Shown one piece after another: positions 7,808-11,704 of a DNA stretch of 11,704 nucleotides (within the stretch, counting starts at the first letter, position 1; the number at the start of each line of letters is the position of its first letter). Source of the stretch: Gammaproteobacteria bacterium. GTDB taxonomy: Bacteria; Pseudomonadota; Gammaproteobacteria; GCA-001735895. Location of the stretch: assembly GCA_027293245.1 (NCBI GenBank), contig JAPUFZ010000094.1:1-11704 (forward strand), given 5' to 3'. Below the pieces are notes generated by a model. The model made no database searches, was not told where the DNA came from, and saw only the letters and a program-made list of their open reading frames with translations. The position numbers and the translations under genes were made by a program.

Positions 7808-8425
7808 ATGAAAACCATATTAATTTACGTCCACGATCCAATGTGTAGCTGGTGCTGGGGATTTACCAATGTCTATGATCAATTAATCGAGCGCCTGCCG
7901 GCAGGGATTGATATACGCCGGCTGGTGGGCGGCCTGGCCCCCGATTCCGATGTGCCTATGCCGGAACCGATGCGGCAAATATTACAGCAAACCTGGGCAC
8001 GTATAGAGCAGATGATACCCGGCAAGAAATTTAATTTTGATTTCTGGAGTCAATGCGAACCCAGACGCTCGACCTATCCGGCCTGTCGGGCGGTAATTGC
8101 CGCGCGTGCGCAGGGTGAGCAATATGATTTAATCATGACTCGCCAGATACAACAGGCCTACTACCAGCAAGCCAGAAATCCGTCGGATAACGACACCTTG
8201 ATTGAACTGTCGAGCGAAATAGGACTGGATACAAAGCAATTTGCCAAGGATCTGGCCGATCCCGGCACCCATGCGCTATTGCTCGACGAAATCACCCAGG
8301 CTCGATCAATCGGTATCGACAGCTTTCCGAGCCTGATGCTGGAACAGGGTGGTCAGTATACTCGTATCTTGTCCAACTATACCGACGTCGAACCCATCCT
8401 CGATCAAATAAACTCCCGTCTATAA
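7808..8425 (+). CDS. Cytosolic DsbA-family (FrnE-like) thioredoxin-fold protein
   Basis: A 205-residue DSBA-like protein. The redox motif C13-S-W-C16 sits in HDPMCSWCWGF right after the first strand, and the cis-proline is P174 in SFPSLML. A helical insertion lies between (~50-150). No signal peptide precedes the motif, so it should act in the cytosol, as do FrnE-type and 2-hydroxychromene-2-carboxylate isomerase relatives; it is not a periplasmic oxidant. The CSWC motif is common in this subgroup. It starts 8 bp after the nitronate monooxygenase stop with no strong Shine-Dalgarno, consistent with translation as part of an operon. A redox partner for its neighbours, or glutathione- or thiol-linked isomerisation, is possible; neither is demonstrated. 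Confidence 0.87.
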   Translation: MKTILIYVHDPMCSWCWGFTNVYDQLIERLPAGIDIRRLVGGLAPDSDVPMPEPMRQILQQTWARIEQMIPGKKFNFDFWSQCEPRRSTYPACRAVIAARAQGEQYDLIMTRQIQQAYYQQARNPSDNDTLIELSSEIGLDTKQFAKDLADPGTHALLLDEITQARSIGIDSFPSLMLEQGGQYTRILSNYTDVEPILDQINSRL

Positions 8426-8448
8426 CTTGCCGCCGGCATAGCCTGGAG

Positions 8449-8465
8449 GATGGGTACAACCCATC
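8449..8465. repeat. Hairpin repeat unit, copy 1
   Basis: GATGGGT-ACA-ACCCATC forms a perfect 7-bp stem with a 3-base loop. It lies between the convergent DsbA-like and ygfZ genes. No T-run follows on either strand, so it is not a classic intrinsic terminator, but the structure could slow or end transcription or stabilise 3' ends. Confidence 0.6.
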
Positions 8466-8508
8466 ATCCTGACTCTATTGATCATTATGTTGCTTGCGGG
8501 CCTTTTTT

Positions 8509-8525
8509 GATGGGTGCAACCCATC
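8509..8525. repeat. Hairpin repeat unit, copy 2
   Basis: GATGGGT-GCA-ACCCATC differs from copy 1 by one loop base and lies exactly 60 bp after it. A T6 run precedes it on the plus strand. Paired units in an intergenic gap resemble REP-type extragenic palindromes. I recall similar GGATGGGT-type palindromes as dispersed repeats in proteobacterial genomes, but I cannot count copies from this window. Confidence 0.6.
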
Positions 8526-8534
8526 CTGCATTGC

Positions 8535-9527
8535 TTAAGCAGGGGTAGTGGAGTAGGGTAAATCGACTGGAGTCAGCGCTACCTGTGGCTGGTCTAACAG
8601 GCAGAGTTCATTGTTAGCTGCTTTATTGATCTGGGCTATGTACAGGCAATGACATAAACCATTGCTGTCGGATACGGCATCGACAACCTTGCCACTGCCA
8701 TCGGCGGATTCGGCGCCTTTGCCGCTGATCTCATCGCCAGGTGCGGGACAATGCTCTGTCTCCAGGGTCGTGAGGAACATGCGCCTTTTTAATTTTCCCA
8801 GGTAATGCATGCGCGCGACGATTTCCTGCCCCGGGTAACAGCCTTTGTCGAAGCTAACGCCATCGAGTAAATCCAGGTTTGACATCTGTAACACAAAATG
8901 TTCGGAGGTCTGCGGGTAGATTACCGGCATGCCGGTCTTGATTTCGGCCAGGCGCCAGGCGTCAAAACTGGCTACCTGCAGATGTAAACTAATCTCGTTC
9001 CAGAGTGATTTTGCCTCATCGAAGGACAGGCATAACACGAGGTATCGATTTTCCCCATTGACAGGGTTGAGTTGCAACGAAATAACAGAATCACCCTGCA
9101 TGACATGGCCAGCTTGCCGGGGCAGTAAGGGGTGTTGGTTCACAGTGCTATTGTCGGTTTGAAGCACAATTCGCGCGAAATGATCCGATGCATTGGCCAG
9201 GTTTACCTTTGCCTGAATGACGAACATCTGTAAACGTTGCAGCAGCGACTCTACCAGGCTAATCGGAGTGATCAGTAGATAGCCGTTTGAAATCTGGACG
9301 ATTCGAAATATGGCCAGTAAACGCCCCTTCGGTGTCGAATAGGAACTGAGTTGGAACCTGGTTTCGTCGATATGGCTAATATCGTTGCTAAACTGGTTTT
9401 GTAAAAAATTTTGCGCGTCGTCTCCGGTGACCAGTATCAAACCCAAATTACTGGCGTCACAGATGAAATTGCTGGTTGCCATTGTAGCTGCTTGTGTTTC
9501 AACAAATGTCTGCCAGTCTTTCATCAT
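8535..9527 (-). CDS. ygfZ: Folate-binding protein YgfZ (tRNA-modifying / Fe-S factor)
   Basis: Length 330 residues, similar to E. coli YgfZ (326). YgfZ binds tetrahydrofolate, supports a subset of Fe-S enzymes such as the tRNA thiotransferase MiaB, and resembles the T-protein of glycine cleavage (GcvT). The family signature KGCYPGQE is at residues 228-235, with C230 its functional cysteine, followed by IVARMHYLGKLKRR. The N-terminal part shows LILVTGDDAQNFLQNQFSND and SSYSTPKGRLLAIFRI, typical of the folate-binding fold. The start ATG (9527-9525) overlaps the queG stop as ATGATG; a second ATG follows at once, so the start could be one codon later. It is co-directional with and translationally coupled to queG. 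Confidence 0.93.
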   Translation of the reverse strand: MMKDWQTFVETQAATMATSNFICDASNLGLILVTGDDAQNFLQNQFSNDISHIDETRFQLSSYSTPKGRLLAIFRIVQISNGYLLITPISLVESLLQRLQMFVIQAKVNLANASDHFARIVLQTDNSTVNQHPLLPRQAGHVMQGDSVISLQLNPVNGENRYLVLCLSFDEAKSLWNEISLHLQVASFDAWRLAEIKTGMPVIYPQTSEHFVLQMSNLDLLDGVSFDKGCYPGQEIVARMHYLGKLKRRMFLTTLETEHCPAPGDEISGKGAESADGSGKVVDAVSDSNGLCHCLYIAQINKAANNELCLLDQPQVALTPVDLPYSTTPA

Positions 9528-10585
9528 GCCTTGTCCTGTTGTTGCTGGATAGCCCAGTCGATATGTTCCTGAATTAACCGGTTATGCTTTGCATAGTCCG
9601 CTCGCAGGGTAGTTACTATATGCGGATCATGGTCGGCATTTCCAAGCGCTATGACAATATTTCGCAGCCAGCTCTGGTATCCAATACGTCGAATCGCCGA
9701 ACCCTGCATTTTTAAATCGAATTCTTCCGGGGTCCAGGCATAGCATTCGAGTAAAGAAATACGATCGAGCCCATGCCGGGGCTGAAAGTCAGCTTCCTGA
9801 GATAGTTTGGCAAAACGGTTCCAGGGGCAGACTAACTGACAATCGTCGCAACCATAGATGCGGTTGCCGATCGCCGCTCGAAATTCTACCGGGATTGCCG
9901 ATTTGTGCTCTATCGTCAGATAAGAAATACAACGTCGCGCATCGACTACATAGGGCGCCACGATCGCCTGTGTCGGGCAGACATCGATGCAGGCAGTGCA
10001 TCGACCGCAGTGGTTTTTGACTGGCTGATCGATATCAAGCTCCAGGTCGGTATAGATTTCGCCAAGGAAAAAGGTGGAGCCATGATCACGATGCAGGATG
10101 TTGCTATGCTTACCCTGCCAGCCTATACCAGCCTTAGCCGCCAGTGCCTTTTCCAGAACCGGTGCACTATCGGTAAAAACCCGATACCCCATATTGTTCA
10201 CCAGGGCTGAAATTTGTGTCGCGTAGGCTTGCAGACGTTTGCGCATTAACTTGTGATAGTCACGCCCGAGGGCATAGCGTGAAACATAGGCCAGTTCACT
10301 GTGATGCATCAGATCGAACGGCCATCTACCCTCGTCGATGCGATAGTCGAGCCGAACACAAATAACAGAGAGAGTGTGCGGCACCATTTGTTCTGGATGT
10401 AATCTCTTTTCGACGTTGCGGGCCATATATGACATCTCGCCGTGATAATTTTGATCAATCCAGCTTGCGTAAGCCCGATGATGCGTGTCTAGCCGGGTAT
10501 CGGTAATACCCACCTGCTGGAACCCAAGATCGAGGCCGATGCGCTTGATCTGTTGGCTTAAACCAGGTTGTGGGTGAGCATTCAT
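9524..10585 (-). CDS. queG: Epoxyqueuosine reductase QueG
   Basis: Catalyses the last step of queuosine synthesis, reducing epoxyqueuosine at the wobble position of GUN-anticodon tRNAs with cobalamin and two 4Fe-4S clusters; cytosolic. The length of 353 is typical. D139 in the DSAPVLEK motif is the likely catalytic acid, followed by KAGIGWQGKHSNIL. Cluster ligands are C193, C196, C199 and C203, then C219 in RRC, and C246, C249 and C253 in CDDCQLVCPWN. The C-terminal ~90 residues are the HEAT-like tail that helps to bind tRNA. The chosen ATG at 10585 gives the normal N-terminus, though no strong ribosome binding site is visible. ygfZ follows with a 4-bp overlap; crcB is divergent. No queuosine precursor genes are in view. 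Confidence 0.96.
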   Translation of the reverse strand: MNAHPQPGLSQQIKRIGLDLGFQQVGITDTRLDTHHRAYASWIDQNYHGEMSYMARNVEKRLHPEQMVPHTLSVICVRLDYRIDEGRWPFDLMHHSELAYVSRYALGRDYHKLMRKRLQAYATQISALVNNMGYRVFTDSAPVLEKALAAKAGIGWQGKHSNILHRDHGSTFFLGEIYTDLELDIDQPVKNHCGRCTACIDVCPTQAIVAPYVVDARRCISYLTIEHKSAIPVEFRAAIGNRIYGCDDCQLVCPWNRFAKLSQEADFQPRHGLDRISLLECYAWTPEEFDLKMQGSAIRRIGYQSWLRNIVIALGNADHDPHIVTTLRADYAKHNRLIQEHIDWAIQQQQDKA

Positions 10586-10686
10586 CAGTAGTGACAGGGT
10601 TAACTGTTGCTGGTAAAAAAACCGGGCTTGCCGGGTGCATATTTTAATATGATCAGTACAATATCGTATTTTTGTCGAAACCTGAA

Positions 10687-11070
10687 ATGTCTATCTATAT
10701 TGCACTCGCCCTTGCAGGCTCTCTTGGCGCGATAAGCCGGTACTGGGTGTTGAGAACGACCTATTCCTGGCTCGGCGACAACTTCCCTTACGGCACCTTA
10801 ATGGTGAATGTCAGTGGCTCGCTGGTGATGGGTTTTTTAACTGTAGTACTGGTTCACCGCTTTAATGTTAGCCAGGAAATTCGGCTCGCTCTACTGGTGG
10901 GATTCCTAGGGTCGTTTACCACATTTTCAACCTTTTCCATGGATACTATCCACTGGATAGAAAATGGTGCAATACTCAAAGCGCTTATCTATGTTTTTCT
11001 GAGTGTAATTGCCTGTGTGCTCGGTGCCTGGGCCGGACTGATTTCCGCAAGACAATTGTTTTTGAGATAA
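10687..11070 (+). CDS. crcB: Fluoride channel CrcB/Fluc
   Basis: A small inner-membrane fluoride channel of 127 residues that works as an antiparallel dimer and exports fluoride. Four hydrophobic segments are visible at about 3-22, 33-57, 66-85 and 95-120. Family motifs are the pore Asn N41 in MVNVSGSLVMG, and GFLGSFTTFSTFS (72-84), which provides the central Na+ site and the phenylalanines lining the fluoride path. The ATG at 10687 gives the normal family N-terminus (SIYIALALAGSLGAISRYW); an upstream TTG at 10672 would add five unneeded residues. TACAAT at 10657-10662 is a possible -10 with no good -35. No fluoride riboswitch is recognisable upstream. serS follows after 25 bp, a pairing common in gammaproteobacteria. 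Confidence 0.94.
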   Translation: MSIYIALALAGSLGAISRYWVLRTTYSWLGDNFPYGTLMVNVSGSLVMGFLTVVLVHRFNVSQEIRLALLVGFLGSFTTFSTFSMDTIHWIENGAILKALIYVFLSVIACVLGAWAGLISARQLFLR

Positions 11071-11095
11071 TCATCCAGTCCTTAATGGAGTATTC

Positions 11096-11704
11096 ATGTT
11101 AGATCCCAAACTTTTACGTAGTAATCTCGATGCCATTGCCGAGAAACTGCGCGTTAAGCACTATGATCTCGATAAGCGGTTGTTCAATCAACTCGAAGAT
11201 CAACGTAAATCATTGCAAGTTAGCACCCAGCAATTGCAAAGTGAAAAAAACAGTAAATCCAGGGCCATTGGCAAGGCCAAGGCCCAGGGCGAGGATGTCC
11301 AGGTCTTACTCGATGAGGTAGCCGATTTGGGTGACGGGCTCAAGCAGGCAGAAATCCAGCTGGGTGAATTGCAGACCAGGCTCGAAGATTTACTGTTGCT
11401 GATGCCAAACATTCCCGATGAATCAGTTCCCGCGGGGGACTCTGAAGACGATAATATCGAGGTGTTAAGCTGGGGCGAAATTCCGCAATTTGATTTCGAA
11501 ATTAAGGATCATATCGATCTCGGCGCGGCATTGAATGGTCTGGATTTCGAACGCGCGGCCAAACTTTCCGGTGCAAGGTTTGTAACCATGACCGGAGCTC
11601 TGGTCACCCTGCACCGGGCTTTGATCCAGTTCATGATCGATCAACACAGTCTGCAGCATGGTTATACCGAAGCTTATGTTCCCTACCTGGTTAATGAAGC
11701 GACC
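11096..11704 (+). CDS. serS: Seryl-tRNA synthetase (partial, cut at right edge)
   Basis: Class II aminoacyl-tRNA synthetase that charges tRNA-Ser and also tRNA-Sec. 203 codons are visible, close to half of the usual ~430. The N-terminus MLDPKLLRSNLDAIAEKL begins the tRNA-binding domain. Residues ~28-105 form its long antiparallel coiled-coil arm, rich in Gln, Lys, Glu and Leu. Next comes LLLMPNIPDESVPAG, then the catalytic core from about residue 140, ending in the motif 1 region: ALIQFMIDQHSLQHGYTEAY, then VPYLVNEAT at the edge. A clear ribosome binding site, TGGAG, lies 5 bases before the ATG; it is the best one in the window and fits a highly expressed housekeeping gene. Motifs 2 and 3 lie outside the window. 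Confidence 0.96.
   Translation, partial: MLDPKLLRSNLDAIAEKLRVKHYDLDKRLFNQLEDQRKSLQVSTQQLQSEKNSKSRAIGKAKAQGEDVQVLLDEVADLGDGLKQAEIQLGELQTRLEDLLLLMPNIPDESVPAGDSEDDNIEVLSWGEIPQFDFEIKDHIDLGAALNGLDFERAAKLSGARFVTMTGALVTLHRALIQFMIDQHSLQHGYTEAYVPYLVNEAT

Noticed and set aside
10615..10634. Terminator-like CCGG-CAAGC-CCGG stem followed by seven T on the minus strand, in the queG leader
   Set aside because: The stem has only 4 bp and lies just before the queG start, where a terminator would have to be an attenuator; there is no leader peptide or alternative structure to support that.
10586..10686. Fluoride riboswitch upstream of crcB
   Set aside because: crcB genes often carry one, but I cannot find the characteristic conserved GGCGATGG-type start or the expected pseudoknot pattern in this 101-bp gap.
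10672..10686. TTG start for crcB at 10672
   Set aside because: It adds five residues not expected in the family, and neither start has a strong ribosome binding site; the ATG at 10687 gives the normal N-terminus.

Overview
The window looks like chromosomal core sequence from an environmental, probably marine-type, gammaproteobacterium of balanced base composition. This rests on the gene set and on the crcB-serS pairing seen in many gammaproteobacteria; I cannot name a genus. There are no tRNA or rRNA genes, CRISPR arrays, transposase genes or phage genes. I did not find a convincing new multi-gene system.

Layout. Positions 1-1642 (minus) hold the N-terminal part of a large NAD-dependent glutamate dehydrogenase, running off the left edge and carrying an in-frame TAA near its 5' end. 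A 212-bp AT-rich divergent promoter region separates it from putA (1855-5487, plus). PutA converts proline to glutamate and the dehydrogenase would convert glutamate to 2-oxoglutarate plus ammonia, so the pair forms one catabolic route read outward from a shared control region. After putA comes a 238-bp gap (5488-5725) with imperfect terminal inverted repeats resembling a short non-coding mobile element.

The middle holds a zinc-ribbon DUF1451 (YbeL-type) gene on the minus strand. Divergent from it are three closely packed plus-strand genes: a DUF4442 hotdog protein, a nitronate monooxygenase-family flavoprotein overlapping it by 4 bp, and a cytosolic DsbA-like protein 8 bp further on. Their joint function is not known to me. 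The convergent gap (8426-8534) carries two near-identical hairpin units exactly 60 bp apart.

The right part holds queG (epoxyqueuosine reductase) and ygfZ (folate-dependent Fe-S/tRNA-modification factor) on the minus strand, overlapping by 4 bp with queG first. Divergent from queG are crcB (fluoride channel) and the 5' part of serS (seryl-tRNA synthetase), which is cut by the right edge. Three of these four genes concern tRNA modification or charging.

Most worth checking are the premature stop in the glutamate dehydrogenase, the dyad over its predicted -10 box, the inverted-repeat element after putA, and the DUF4442/NMO/DsbA cluster.
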